Shown here: positions 54,716 through 63,305 of the stretch, piece by piece
Layout of the letters: each line of letters starts with the position of its first letter
Position numbering within the stretch: the first letter of the stretch is position 1
Assembly: GCF_900112235.1 (NCBI RefSeq)
Contig: NZ_FOLH01000004.1
Coordinates: 1-64,000 of the forward strand
Reading direction: 5' to 3'
Source: Marinospirillum celere
GTDB lineage: Bacteria > Pseudomonadota > Gammaproteobacteria > Pseudomonadales > Halomonadaceae
DNA: 64,000 bases
Notes under the pieces: generated by a model
Seen by the model: the letters and a program-made list of their open reading frames with translations, nothing else
Told to the model about the DNA's origin: nothing
The model's database searches: none
Program-made: the position numbers and the translations under genes

Positions 54716-56998
54716 TTACAGAGTGCTGTACTTTTTGCGCAGTCGCTGCCTGACCAGCTCGGCCAGGGTGTTCACCACAAAGGTGAAACCAAAGAGCACC
54801 AAAGCCGCCAGGAAAAGAATTCGGTAGTGGGTAGAGTCCACTGCGGATTCACCCATCTCCACGGCGATATTGGCGGCCAGGGTGCGCATCCCTTCGAAGA
54901 TATTGAAGTTCATCACCGGGGTGTTGCCGGTTGCCATCAACACGATCATGGTTTCACCGACGGCACGGCCCATACCGATCATCACCGCCGAAAAGATCCC
55001 AGGGCTGGCGGTGGGCAGGATGACGTAAATCAGGGTTTGCCAGGCGGTCGCGCCCAGCGCGAGGGAGCCGTGGCTCAGAGACTTGGGGACACCAAAGAGG
55101 GCATCTTCGGCAATCGAATAGATGGTCGGAATAACCGCAAAGCCCATGGCAAAACCGACTACGATGGCATTGCGCTGGTCATAGGTGATGCCCAGATCAT
55201 TACTCAACCAGGAGCGCATATCACCACCAAAGAAGAGCACTTCCAGCGGCTGACTGACTTCAAAGGAAAACCAGCCAATAAAGAGCACCACAGGGACGAG
55301 CAGAATCACATGCCAGCCATCGGGCACCAGATAGCGCAACTTGTCCGGCAGTTGGGCCCATGCAAAACCAAAGGCCACCAGCCCCAAGGGCATTAATAAC
55401 AACAGAGCAAAAAGCCCCGGCATGTGCATTTCAAAGAAGGGTGCCAAAAAGAGGCCAGCAAAGAAGCCCAAAATAACCGTAGGCAGGGCTTCCATCAGCT
55501 CAATGACTGGCTTGACCTTTTTACGTACCGCAGGCGCCATAAAGTAGGCGGTGTACATGGCACCACAGATCGCCAGGGGTACGGAAAGCAGCATGGCGTA
55601 GAAAGCCGCTTTTAAGGTGCCCAGCGCCAGAGGGGTAATACTGAACTTGGGCTCGTAATCATTATCAGCACCTGAAGATTGCCAGATGTATTCCGGCTGA
55701 TCATAGCCTTCATACCAGACCTTGCCCCACAGGGATTTTGCCGAGGTTTCCGGGTGAGGATTATCTACGGCATAGGTCAAAAAGCTGCCGCGCGAGTCTT
55801 CCAGAATCAGCAGGCTGGCACGGGGTGAAATCACCGCAGCTACGGGGTGATGATCCAACAAATAGGTATCAATCACCTGGTTTTCAGCCGTGGTGTTGTA
55901 AATACCCGTACGGCCTTGAGAGTCCACGGCAACAAAGCCTTTGCGACGATGCTCTGGCTCTAACACTTCAATCGGCTGGTCACCCAGTTTCAGGGTACGA
56001 ATATTCACCAGTTGGCGTGGCCCCTTACCCTGATCGGTTCGGGCAATAATCCATTGACTGATCTGTCCCAGACTGTCACCAATGAGCAGAGACTCATTAC
56101 CCAACTGAAAACGAATTTGGGTAATACGCTCACCTTCAGGAACAATTTGCGCTTCCTGCATCTTCTCAATTGAGTTCAGGTTGCGGCTGGAAAAAACATC
56201 CAGTTTGCCATCGGCGCGCGCGGCAAAGGTGTAAAAATGATCATCGCTGAACAAGAGTTTTTGATAGTGCTGGTCTGTTGGCAGCTGGGCCCTTTCTTCC
56301 CTTAAAGTCACTTCACCGGTCATCATGTTTTCCCGGGCTCTGACCTTAAGAATTACCGGCTTGCCTTCAGCAACCAGGCCACCCAGCACAAAGCCATCGC
56401 GAGTTTTCTGGCGGGTTAGATAGTTTAGGCTGCGGCCTTCGACATCCAGTTGCAGAGGCTCCTTACCATAGGGGTAGCTCAAGCGCGGGGCCACACCAAT
56501 ACGGTTGCCCAGATCATCAAACTCAACTCGGAAGCTGATATCAATTTGTAATACCTGACCATCGCTTAAACCCAGTGCCAGGGTGTCTTGACCAGCGATG
56601 GTTGGCGAAATGCTGGTAATTTGCTGACCATTCAGCGGCATACTTAAAGATTCCAGCACACGTCCTGTTTCCACAGAAATAAAGTGCACCTTGCCGGCAT
56701 CAGTAATGCGTGCAAAAATTTCATTTTGCTCTTCCGCCACCAATCTTAGGGTTTGTTCGCCCGTTTGCTGGCTATCCACCCGGTACTCAGCGATTTCTTC
56801 AATACTGGCGTTTTGAAAAAGAGGAACCACCTCATAAACCAAGTAGAAAAAAATCAGACTGATTGCAACGATGACGCCCAGCCCACCGGCGCCTATACCA
56901 TAGCGGGTAAAACCATCAGCAAAATGGCGAAATTTACGTCTTCGCCGAGATTTTTCTGAGTTCAGCTCCCTTTCCAGGGCAGAGGATTCAGTGTTCAT
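54716..56998 (-). CDS. pstC: Phosphate ABC transporter permease PstC, long form
   Basis: A 760-residue permease, more than twice the usual ~310. One helix at ~33-55 is followed by about 370 residues of beta-rich, propeller-like extracytoplasmic sequence (e.g. LALGLSDGQVLQID), then the permease core with GAMYTAYFM, EALPTVILGF and LALGATAWQTLIYVILP. Such extended PstC occurs with long PstA in Pseudomonas-like bacteria. A PHO box stands just upstream, so pstCAB-phoU can be started separately from pstS. Confidence 0.95.
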   Translation of the reverse strand: MNTESSALERELNSEKSRRRRKFRHFADGFTRYGIGAGGLGVIVAISLIFFYLVYEVVPLFQNASIEEIAEYRVDSQQTGEQTLRLVAEEQNEIFARITDAGKVHFISVETGRVLESLSMPLNGQQITSISPTIAGQDTLALGLSDGQVLQIDISFRVEFDDLGNRIGVAPRLSYPYGKEPLQLDVEGRSLNYLTRQKTRDGFVLGGLVAEGKPVILKVRARENMMTGEVTLREERAQLPTDQHYQKLLFSDDHFYTFAARADGKLDVFSSRNLNSIEKMQEAQIVPEGERITQIRFQLGNESLLIGDSLGQISQWIIARTDQGKGPRQLVNIRTLKLGDQPIEVLEPEHRRKGFVAVDSQGRTGIYNTTAENQVIDTYLLDHHPVAAVISPRASLLILEDSRGSFLTYAVDNPHPETSAKSLWGKVWYEGYDQPEYIWQSSGADNDYEPKFSITPLALGTLKAAFYAMLLSVPLAICGAMYTAYFMAPAVRKKVKPVIELMEALPTVILGFFAGLFLAPFFEMHMPGLFALLLLMPLGLVAFGFAWAQLPDKLRYLVPDGWHVILLVPVVLFIGWFSFEVSQPLEVLFFGGDMRSWLSNDLGITYDQRNAIVVGFAMGFAVIPTIYSIAEDALFGVPKSLSHGSLALGATAWQTLIYVILPTASPGIFSAVMIGMGRAVGETMIVLMATGNTPVMNFNIFEGMRTLAANIAVEMGESAVDSTHYRILFLAALVLFGFTFVVNTLAELVRQRLRKKYSTL

Positions 56999-57033
56999 AA
57001 CCTAACCTTTGATGTTGTCTTCAGCGCCAGACT

Positions 57034-57062
57034 AAGACACTTTTATGACAGACAGATGACAG
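57034..57062 (-). promoter_or_regulatory. PHO box before pstC
   Basis: Minus strand CTGTCAT (57056-57062), CTGTCAT (57045-57051) and GTGTCTT (57034-57040) at exact 11-base steps; the first two are perfect. It lies 36 bp before the pstC ATG. Confidence 0.88.
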
Positions 57063-57077
57063 AAGCGCAGAAAGTAA

Positions 57078-57101
57078 AAAGGAGAGCCGAAGCCCTCCTT
57101 T
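57078..57101 (-). terminator. Terminator after pstS
   Basis: Minus strand AAAGGAGGGC, tetraloop TTCG, GCTCTCCTTT with further T residues; one G-T wobble. Placed 20 bp after the pstS stop, before the pstC PHO box. Confidence 0.82.
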
Positions 57102-57121
57102 TTTTGTTGCTGAGTCAGGTA

Positions 57122-58099
57122 TTAATCAATACCCAGCTCTCCGCGTACACGCTCTACAACTGAAGCAGGCAAAGGCACATAGCCATCACGGTTAACAACT
57201 TCCTGACCTTGTTTGGAAAGCACTGAGGCCAGGAATTCACGGTCCATAGTAGACAGGGGCTGGTTAGGGCGCTTATTCACGTAAACGTACAAGAAACGGG
57301 CCAGAGGAAAATCACCAGAAGCAGCATTTTCAGCATTGGCTTCGTAGTAGGGCTCGCCAGCTTCACGCGCCAGAGGAACGGCACGTACTGAAGAAGTACG
57401 GTAGCCGATACCTGAGTAACCAATCGCGTTTAAAGAAGTAGAAACCGACTGAACAACAGAAGCCGAACCTGGCTGCTCATTGACGTTATTTTTAAAGTCA
57501 CCACCACACAGGGCATTACTACGGAAATAGCCGTAGGTACCGGAAACCGAGTTACGGCCATATAGTTGAATGCTGCGGTTAGTCCAGGAACCATCCATAC
57601 CCAGATCACCCCAGCGATTAATATCTGAATCACCACCACAACGACGGTTGGAGGAGAAGATGGCATCCACTTCAGGGATGGTCAGGCCTTCGATGGGGTT
57701 ATCGTTGTGCACATAGATCGCCAGAGCATCTATGGCTACAGGAACCGCAGTGGGGCGGTAGCCGAAGCGGCTTTCAAAAGCCTGAATCTCACTGTCACGC
57801 ATCATCCGTGACATGGGACCGATATTGGAAGTACCTTCAGCCAGCGCAGGAGGTGCTGTAGAAGAGCCAGCCGCCTGAATCTGAATGTTAACGTTCGGGT
57901 AGGTGCGCTTGAATTCTTCAGCCCACAGAGTCATCAGGTTAGCCAGGGTGTCTGAACCGATACTGGTCAGGTTGCCGGACACACCACTCGCACGGGTATA
58001 TTCAGGCAAATTGGGGTCAACATTGGCCAAAGTCGGCCCGGCAACTAAAGCTGCACTCAAACCGATAGCAGCCCCTAGTGCTTTCATTTTCATCGTCAT
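57122..58099 (-). CDS. pstS: Periplasmic phosphate-binding protein PstS
   Basis: 325 residues from ATG 58099 ([11 protein letters not shown]), with GGAGA five to six bases upstream; a longer open frame to 58375 lacks a start site and crosses the PHO box. Signal peptide ends at TLANVD. The phosphate-binding fold shows [23 protein letters not shown] and [12 protein letters not shown], typical of the Pseudomonas-type PstS/PstS-like DING-related group. Two cysteines in SNRRCGGD and ALCGGD may form a disulfide. Separate terminator and PHO box allow higher expression than the permease genes. Confidence 0.96.
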   Translation of the reverse strand: MTMKMKALGAAIGLSAALVAGPTLANVDPNLPEYTRASGVSGNLTSIGSDTLANLMTLWAEEFKRTYPNVNIQIQAAGSSTAPPALAEGTSNIGPMSRMMRDSEIQAFESRFGYRPTAVPVAIDALAIYVHNDNPIEGLTIPEVDAIFSSNRRCGGDSDINRWGDLGMDGSWTNRSIQLYGRNSVSGTYGYFRSNALCGGDFKNNVNEQPGSASVVQSVSTSLNAIGYSGIGYRTSSVRAVPLAREAGEPYYEANAENAASGDFPLARFLYVYVNKRPNQPLSTMDREFLASVLSKQGQEVVNRDGYVPLPASVVERVRGELGID

Positions 58100-58194
58100 G
58101 GTTTTCTCCGATACATTAATCAAGCCAAAGTGTGCTGCTTGTGCAGCGTTTCGGAAGCATCTTGATCCGATAGCTGGCAGCTTAAGCAGGAAAA

Positions 58195-58212
58195 ATGACA
58201 GTTTGATGAAAG
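58195..58212 (-). promoter_or_regulatory. PHO box before pstS
   Basis: Minus strand CTTTCATCAAACTGTCAT: heptamers CTTTCAT (6/7) and CTGTCAT (7/7) with spacer CAAA, about 95 bp before the pstS ATG. Confidence 0.82.
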
Positions 58213-58304
58213 CAACAAGGCATTTTGATTTCTGCACAACAGCGATTAAGCTTGTAGAATATCGCAGCTGCAAAACAGCCCTATAACGACAAGAGCGACC
58301 CCAC

Positions 58305-58727
58305 ATGAGCCCACTAGACGAACTGGAAGATAACCCCCTCCCCGAAGGCCAGCTAATGCTGAAGCTGGTGGCCACCCCTCAAGACACCAATCTGCATGGT
58401 GATATTTCCGCTGGCTGGGTCATCTCTCAGATGGAACAGGCCGCCGAATTAGCAGCTGCCCGCCTTGCCCATGGCCGCACAGCAACCGTCGCCGTCAACA
58501 GCATGGATTTTCTCTGCCCTGTGCGCACAGGCAGCCTGGTACAGATTCATACCCTGCTGATAGAAACCGGCAATAGTTCGATGAAATTCAATGTTGAGGT
58601 CTGGATACTACCGCCCAACGAGCGCGATGAATCTACCCTCTACAAGGTCACCGAAGCCTCCTTTGTTATGGTTGCTCTGGATGAAAAGGGACGCATACGC
58701 ACCCTGCCCACCCAAAATGGCCACTAG
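58305..58727 (+). CDS. Acyl-CoA thioesterase, YciA-like hotdog protein
   Basis: A 140-residue single hotdog domain. [25 protein letters not shown], shown as [16 protein letters not shown], matches the YciA/BACH helix with its catalytic Asp, and [17 protein letters not shown] follows as in that family. It hydrolyses fatty acyl-CoA. The C-terminal extension is short. It is divergent from pstS with about 200 bp between, and lies upstream of the GAPDH gene. Confidence 0.9.
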   Translation: MSPLDELEDNPLPEGQLMLKLVATPQDTNLHGDISAGWVISQMEQAAELAAARLAHGRTATVAVNSMDFLCPVRTGSLVQIHTLLIETGNSSMKFNVEVWILPPNERDESTLYKVTEASFVMVALDEKGRIRTLPTQNGH

Positions 58728-58742
58728 ATCCAAGTAACATTC

Positions 58743-58763
58743 CTGTCATCTTTCTTTTATAAT
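58743..58763 (+). promoter_or_regulatory. Candidate promoter of the GAPDH-arsJ unit with PHO half-site
   Basis: A perfect TATAAT lies at 58758-58763, 38 bp before the ATG. One perfect PHO heptamer CTGTCAT (58743-58749) lies 8 bases upstream, with a poor second copy; CTGACAT follows at 58764. PhoB control is possible but not secured. Confidence 0.45.
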
Positions 58764-58800
58764 CTGACATGCGTACAAACAGATAAAAAGAGGAGCAGGC

Positions 58801-59802
58801 ATGACAGTCAAAGTAGGCATTAATGGTTTTGGTCGTATGGGGCGCTTGGCACTGAGAGCGGCCTGGAACTGGCCAGAGTTTGAATTTGTGCAGATCAACG
58901 ACCCCGCCGGTGATGCTGAAACTCTAGCGCATCTGCTCAACTATGACTCGGTTCAGGGCACCTGGGATCAAGAAGCCACTGCCGAACCCGGCAGCATGGT
59001 CATTGCCGGTCAACGTCTGACAGTGACCCAGGAAAAAACCATCGAGGCCGTGGACTGGTCTGGCTGTGACCTGGTACTGGAATGCTCCGGCAAAATGAAA
59101 ACCCGTGCCCTGCTCGAAGCCTATCTAAAACAAGGCGTTAAAAAGGTTGTAGTTTCCGCACCGGTTAAGGAAGAAGAAAGCATTCCCAATCTGGTCGTGG
59201 GTGTTAATGATCACCTCTACAACCCTGAAAAAGACGACCTGTTGACCGCCGCCTCCTGCACCACCAACTGCCTGGCTCCCATCGTCAAGGTCATCCATGA
59301 AAAACTGGGCATTCGCCACGGCAGCATGACCACCGTGCACGACATCACCAACACCCAAACCATTTTGGATGCACCCCACAAGGATCTGCGCCGCGCCCGC
59401 GCCTGTGGAATGAGCCTGATCCCCACCACCACCGGCTCGGCCAAGGCCATCACTTACATCTTCCCCGAGCTTCAGGGCCGCCTGAATGGTCATGCCATCC
59501 GCGTGCCCCTCGCCAATGCTTCCCTGACCGACTGTGTTTTTGAAGTCGAAAAAGCAACCACAGCTGAAGAAGTGAATGCTCTGCTGAAAGCAGCGGCTGA
59601 AGGCGAGCTGAAAGACATTCTGGGCTATGAAGAAAAACCCCTGGTCTCCATCGACTACAAGGGCGACCCGCGTTCTGCCATCGTTGATGCCCTCTCCACC
59701 CTGGTCATCAACGGCACCCAGGTGAAAATCTATGCCTGGTATGACAACGAATGGGGTTATGCCAATCGGTTGGTGGAGTTGGCTCGCAAAGCGCTTCAAT
59801 AA
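58801..59802 (+). CDS. Glyceraldehyde-3-phosphate dehydrogenase, ArsJ-associated type
   Basis: A 333-residue type I GAPDH. NAD-binding NGFGRMGRL, catalytic SCTTNCLAP with Cys near residue 155, catalytic His in a THDITNTQ-like stretch (VHDITNTQT), and C-terminal [11 protein letters not shown]. The nearby arsJ gene identifies it as the arsenate-detoxifying paralogue: this GAPDH makes 1-arseno-3-phosphoglycerate from arsenate, which ArsJ exports. It is encoded 190 bp before arsJ on the same strand. GAGGAG precedes the ATG. It could also serve glycolysis. Confidence 0.93.
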   Translation: MTVKVGINGFGRMGRLALRAAWNWPEFEFVQINDPAGDAETLAHLLNYDSVQGTWDQEATAEPGSMVIAGQRLTVTQEKTIEAVDWSGCDLVLECSGKMKTRALLEAYLKQGVKKVVVSAPVKEEESIPNLVVGVNDHLYNPEKDDLLTAASCTTNCLAPIVKVIHEKLGIRHGSMTTVHDITNTQTILDAPHKDLRRARACGMSLIPTTTGSAKAITYIFPELQGRLNGHAIRVPLANASLTDCVFEVEKATTAEEVNALLKAAAEGELKDILGYEEKPLVSIDYKGDPRSAIVDALSTLVINGTQVKIYAWYDNEWGYANRLVELARKALQ

Positions 59803-59993
59803 TCCAACTTTGACTCTTCTGCGAAAATCTCTAATGATTTGGCCGCGGTGGGGTGGTGTCTGTTCAGGCTGTCTGCAACAGGATGTTGCAGCCAGAGCTT
59901 ACATGGACGTATTTACAGCGCCCTGAACGACAACACGCCGCAAAAGCGGCCCTGCTCTGACTTCAATTAAAATCATTTGCATAGGTCGCCGCC

Positions 59994-61220
59994 ATGCTCG
60001 CCAACCTTTCGACTGGTGTTAAACAGTATCTGATTATTACCGGCAACTATTGGGCCTTTACCCTGACTGATGGAGCCCTGCGGATGCTGGTGGTGTTGTA
60101 TTTCCACCAGTTGGGTTATCCACCACTGCAAATCGCACTCTTGTTCCTGTTTTATGAATTTTTCGGTGTGATCACCAATCTGGTCGGTGGCTGGCTGGGG
60201 GCCAGGCTGGGGCTAAACCGGACGATGAATATCGGGCTGGGCTTGCAGATTCTTGCCCTAGCCATGCTGCTGGTTCCAGCAGGTTGGTTGACGGTACTTT
60301 GGGTGATGGCTGCTCAGGCCTTGTCCGGGATTGCCAAGGATCTCAACAAGATGAGCGCAAAGAGCGCGATCAAGACGTTGGTGCCTGCCGACGCTCAAGG
60401 CAGGCTCTATCACTGGGTCGCACTGCTGACTGGCTCGAAAAATGCCCTCAAGGGTCTGGGCTTTTTCATCGGGGCTCTGCTGTTGACCTGGCTGGGTTTT
60501 GCCGGTGCGGTATTGGTTATGGCGCTGATGCTAACCCTGGTCTGGATCGGCTCGCTGTTTCTGCTCAAGGAAGAACTGGGCCGAATGAAAGCCAAGCCCA
60601 AGTTCACCGATATTTTTTCCAAAAGCCGAGCGATTAATGTGCTCTCCCTGGCGCGTTTTTTCCTGTTCGCTGCTCGGGATGTCTGGTTTGTGGTCGCTCT
60701 GCCCGTTTATCTGGCCCAAACCCTGGGTTGGGATTTCTGGCAGGTAGGTGGCTTTATGGCCAGTTGGATTATTGCCTATGGCATCGTGCAAACCCAGGCT
60801 CCCCGTTTCACCGGCAAGAAACAAGGCAAGGTGCCCGGACGCACTGCTACCGCTGGCTGGGGCCTGGCGCTAGTGTTCACGCCGTTATTCCTGCTGCTGG
60901 GCTTTTATCTCGACTGGCAGCCGGATACCCTGATTATTAGCGGGTTACTGGCGTTTGGGCTGCTGTTTGCGGTTAACTCTTCTGTGCACAGCTTTTTGAT
61001 TGTCAGCCATGCCCGCAGTGACGGAGTGTCCCTGGATGTCGGCTTTTACTATATGGCCAATGCCATGGGGCGCTTGATCGGCACTCTGCTATCCGGCTAT
61101 GTCTACCAAGTCGCCGGGCTGGAAGCCTGCCTGTGGATTTCGGCCGGGTTTATTCTTTTGGCTGCATTAATTGCCCTGGCGCTACCCAGACCGGAAGCTG
61201 TAACCTTGGAAACGCGTTAA
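59994..61220 (+). CDS. arsJ: Organoarsenical efflux transporter ArsJ
   Basis: A 408-residue major facilitator with about twelve helices. Family-specific segments include NYWAFTLTDGALRMLVVLYF (shown to 20 residues), QALSGIAKDLNKMSAKSA and the soluble loop near TDIFSKSRAINVLS. ArsJ exports 1-arseno-3-phosphoglycerate, which then breaks down and releases arsenate outside. It follows the GAPDH gene. The 190 bp between them contain no gene I can support. No arsR repressor or arsenate reductase gene is nearby. Confidence 0.93.
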   Translation: MLANLSTGVKQYLIITGNYWAFTLTDGALRMLVVLYFHQLGYPPLQIALLFLFYEFFGVITNLVGGWLGARLGLNRTMNIGLGLQILALAMLLVPAGWLTVLWVMAAQALSGIAKDLNKMSAKSAIKTLVPADAQGRLYHWVALLTGSKNALKGLGFFIGALLLTWLGFAGAVLVMALMLTLVWIGSLFLLKEELGRMKAKPKFTDIFSKSRAINVLSLARFFLFAARDVWFVVALPVYLAQTLGWDFWQVGGFMASWIIAYGIVQTQAPRFTGKKQGKVPGRTATAGWGLALVFTPLFLLLGFYLDWQPDTLIISGLLAFGLLFAVNSSVHSFLIVSHARSDGVSLDVGFYYMANAMGRLIGTLLSGYVYQVAGLEACLWISAGFILLAALIALALPRPEAVTLETR

Positions 61221-61238
61221 AAAAAAATTTCAGAATTA

Positions 61239-61318
61239 AGGAACCTTTCTGGGCCTGCTTTCGTTAGTAACAATGAAAGCAGGTATAAAATTCACACCAG
61301 AACTGGATAGAGGTTCCT
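61239..61318 (+). repeat. Nested inverted repeats in the 5' region of the sigma operon
   Basis: AGGAACCT (61239-61246) pairs with AGGTTCCT (61311-61318), just before the ATG at 61320; inside, CCTGCTTTC (61254-61262) pairs with GAAAGCAGG (61275-61283). The inner stem is perfect over 9 bp with a 12-base loop. If transcribed together, the outer stem would cover the AGAGG ribosome site; with the start at CGTTAG only part of it is in RNA. Confidence 0.65.
61240..61267 (+). promoter_or_regulatory. Candidate ECF-type promoter of the sigma factor operon
   Basis: GGAACC (61240-61245) and CGTTAG (61262-61267) are 16 bases apart, the classic layout of ECF sigma promoters. It precedes the first gene of an operon encoding an ECF sigma factor, suggesting autoregulation. 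It overlaps a nested inverted repeat. Confidence 0.6.
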
Positions 61319-61319
61319 C

Positions 61320-61682
61320 ATGAAACGCTACTCACTACTGCTCGCACTCTTACTCGCCTTTGGCTTGTTCACCAGCCAAGCCGCTTTTGCTGACCAAAAT
61401 GACAGCATGACAACGGTTGATGAAAGCAGCCAGCCTGAAAATCTTGCCCTGCCTGACACAGCCGCACCCGAAGGCCAGGAAAATGCTCAGCAAGGCCTGG
61501 ATACAGCCAACCAAGCCCGTGAAAGAGGACGCGAATTTGGTCAGGAGCGTGCCGAAGAAGCACGTAGTCGGGGCCAGGAAGCTCGTGAACGAGGTAAAGA
61601 AGCTCGCCAGCAGGGTCAGGAAGCACGTCAAAGAGGACAGGGGCCATCTGATCGAAGTGGCCGAGATCGTAACCCGCGTTAA
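61320..61682 (+). CDS. Small secreted Arg/Glu/Gln-rich protein A
   Basis: A 120-residue exported protein: signal peptide (LLLALLLAFGLFTSQAAFA), a short linker with DSMTTVDESSQ, then a low-complexity helix of repeated A-R-x-R-G-x-E/Q units (EARERGKEARQQGQEARQRG). The charge pattern would give a single long amphipathic or polyampholyte helix. No family recognised. A similar protein lies three genes downstream (62944), beyond the sigma and anti-sigma genes. Probably periplasmic, perhaps a stress-protective or signal-input protein; this is inference. Confidence 0.75.
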   Translation: MKRYSLLLALLLAFGLFTSQAAFADQNDSMTTVDESSQPENLALPDTAAPEGQENAQQGLDTANQARERGREFGQERAEEARSRGQEARERGKEARQQGQEARQRGQGPSDRSGRDRNPR

Positions 61683-61698
61683 AGGCAGTTAAGAGCCC

Positions 61699-62313
61699 AT
61701 GTCAAAACTGACATCTCTGGCTGCCTGGATACGCCCTTCAGACAGCCAAAAAAAAGCTGATTTTCAAGCCCGGCTACGACCGCATAGCCGGGCACTTTAT
61801 CAGACGGCCTTTCGCCTGACCGGTAATCAGGCCGATGCGGAGGATCTGACCCAAGAGCTTTTCTTACGCCTCTATCAAAAGTGGGATCACTGGCATCATC
61901 TGGACAATCCGCTTCCCTGGTTTTTACGTACACTGACAAACCTGCATATCGATACTTATCGTAAAATCCGTCATACCCATGGGGCTAATGAGCTAACTAG
62001 CAATTTTGATCACCTGCCTTTTCAAGTTCCTGCTTTGGATTCGGCCTCCCCCTTGGCACTGGCTCTGGCCAACTCTAGAAAATGCCTGCTCAACCAAGCG
62101 CTTAACTCTTTGGAAGCAGAGCACCGCAGTCTGGTTGTTTTGCATTTAATGGAAGGCTATAGCCTACAAGAAGTGGCTGAAATTCAACACTTGCCTTTGG
62201 GCACACTCAAGTCCAGGTTACATCGCTGCAAGGACAAGCTGAAAAAAATTCTGCTGCGGGAACCTTTTCAGGAAAACCTTCGTTTTAATAGGGTAAGCAG
62301 TCAAGAGGATTAA
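61699..62313 (+). CDS. ECF RNA polymerase sigma factor
   Basis: A 204-residue sigma factor with region 2 (ALYQTAFRLTGNQADAEDLTQ, shown as FRLTGNQADAEDLTQE, and LPWFLRTLTNLHIDTYRK) and region 4 (LNSLEAEHRSLVVLHLMEGYS, shown as SLVVLHLMEGYS, and LPLGTLKSRLHRCK). Length and spacing fit the RpoE-like group. The gene for its likely anti-sigma begins 4 bp after the stop. The candidate promoter at 61240 fits ECF recognition. Confidence 0.93.
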   Translation: MSKLTSLAAWIRPSDSQKKADFQARLRPHSRALYQTAFRLTGNQADAEDLTQELFLRLYQKWDHWHHLDNPLPWFLRTLTNLHIDTYRKIRHTHGANELTSNFDHLPFQVPALDSASPLALALANSRKCLLNQALNSLEAEHRSLVVLHLMEGYSLQEVAEIQHLPLGTLKSRLHRCKDKLKKILLREPFQENLRFNRVSSQED

Positions 62314-62317
62314 TGGC

Positions 62318-62947
62318 ATGAAATGTATTGATGCCCAAAGACAACTTGAGCATTTAGACTTGCAGCAACAACCCGGTGCGCTACTTGCTGAACACCTGGA
62401 GAACTGTAATGAATGCCTGAGTTTCCATCAGGATCATCAACTTCAGCTCCATCTGCAAAGCTTCAGAGTGATTGGACCTGATCCTGATTTTATCAATAAA
62501 GCACTCAATGCTGCCTGTCAGGAGCCCAGTATCCAGCCACGCAAATGGACCTGGCCTGCTTCCATGGCTGCCTCTTTTGTTTTGGTTGCCTTGCTGCTAA
62601 CTGGCTGGTTGGTTTCCAATGAACCGACGAACCCTCTTCCCGCCACCCCTCTCCAGGTTGATTCCAGTCAACCTGAAGGCCAAAGTACCCAGCAGGTCAG
62701 AATTCTGATTATCAGTGACCAGGATTATTCGGATGCTGAAATTTCCCTGGCCCTAGCTGGCAATCTACAACTGGAAGGCTATGCCAACCAACGTGAGCTG
62801 ACCTGGAGAACGCAACTGAAAGCGGGTCAAAACCTGCTGACGCTTCCGATACAAGTTCTGGAGCAGGGTGGTGAACTCCAAGTCAGTTCGCGTTTTGGTG
62901 ACCAAAAGCATCAAGTCATTGTTAACCTGGAGGATATCCGATCATGA
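62318..62947 (+). CDS. Membrane anti-sigma factor, zinc-finger type
   Basis: A 209-residue protein with an N-terminal H-x3-C-x2-C motif (EHLENCNECLSFH) typical of ZAS anti-sigma domains, a membrane helix near residues 85-105 (SMAASFVLVALLLTGWLV), and a periplasmic beta-rich tail. It should hold the preceding sigma factor inactive until a signal outside the cytoplasm releases it. It overlaps the next gene by 4 bp. Confidence 0.88.
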   Translation: MKCIDAQRQLEHLDLQQQPGALLAEHLENCNECLSFHQDHQLQLHLQSFRVIGPDPDFINKALNAACQEPSIQPRKWTWPASMAASFVLVALLLTGWLVSNEPTNPLPATPLQVDSSQPEGQSTQQVRILIISDQDYSDAEISLALAGNLQLEGYANQRELTWRTQLKAGQNLLTLPIQVLEQGGELQVSSRFGDQKHQVIVNLEDIRS

Positions 62948-63285
62948 ATTCCAGAAAAGCCCTGTTATTCCTTCTCGGTCTTTTCCTGCTGCTAATCGCA
63001 ATGCCTCTGCTCGCTGGAAGTATGACGGTGATTGATGAAAGGACCCAGGTCGATGAAGTGGCCCACTCTATTGAGCTTCCAGAACCGGATCGTGAAGCAG
63101 CCCGTCAAGCCTCAACAGAAGGGCGTGCCCAGGCAGAGGAGGCTCGTCAACGAGGTAGAGAAAGAGGGCAAAGAGCCTCTGAAGCAGCTCGTGAACTATC
63201 CAGAGAAAATCCTGCAAAAAATCTGGAGACGCCTCATCAACGCCAAGAACCACCTCAACATCCAGAACCACCCCAGCGCCCTTAA
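62944..63285 (+). CDS. Small secreted Arg/Glu/Gln-rich protein B
   Basis: A 113-residue exported protein. Signal peptide (LFLLGLFLLLIAMPLLAG), then GSMTVIDERTQ, which parallels DSMTTVDESSQ of protein A, then an acidic/basic helix (GRAQAEEARQRGRERGQRASEAAREL) whose first part here is limited to AEEARQRGRERGQR, and a Pro/Gln/His tail. It is a likely paralogue of the gene at 61320. Its start overlaps the anti-sigma stop. Confidence 0.75.
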   Translation: MNSRKALLFLLGLFLLLIAMPLLAGSMTVIDERTQVDEVAHSIELPEPDREAARQASTEGRAQAEEARQRGRERGQRASEAARELSRENPAKNLETPHQRQEPPQHPEPPQRP

Positions 63286-63305
63286 CTTGATAACCAAGGA
63301 ACCCA

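Noticed and set aside
58764-58770. CTGACAT as a further PHO heptamer before GAPDH
   Set aside because: It lies one base off the 11-base phase and downstream of the -10, so it is not counted.
59803-59993. 190-bp space between GAPDH and arsJ
   Set aside because: Checked for an arsR-like gene, terminator and small RNA; the only open frame is short and runs out of GAPDH in another frame.
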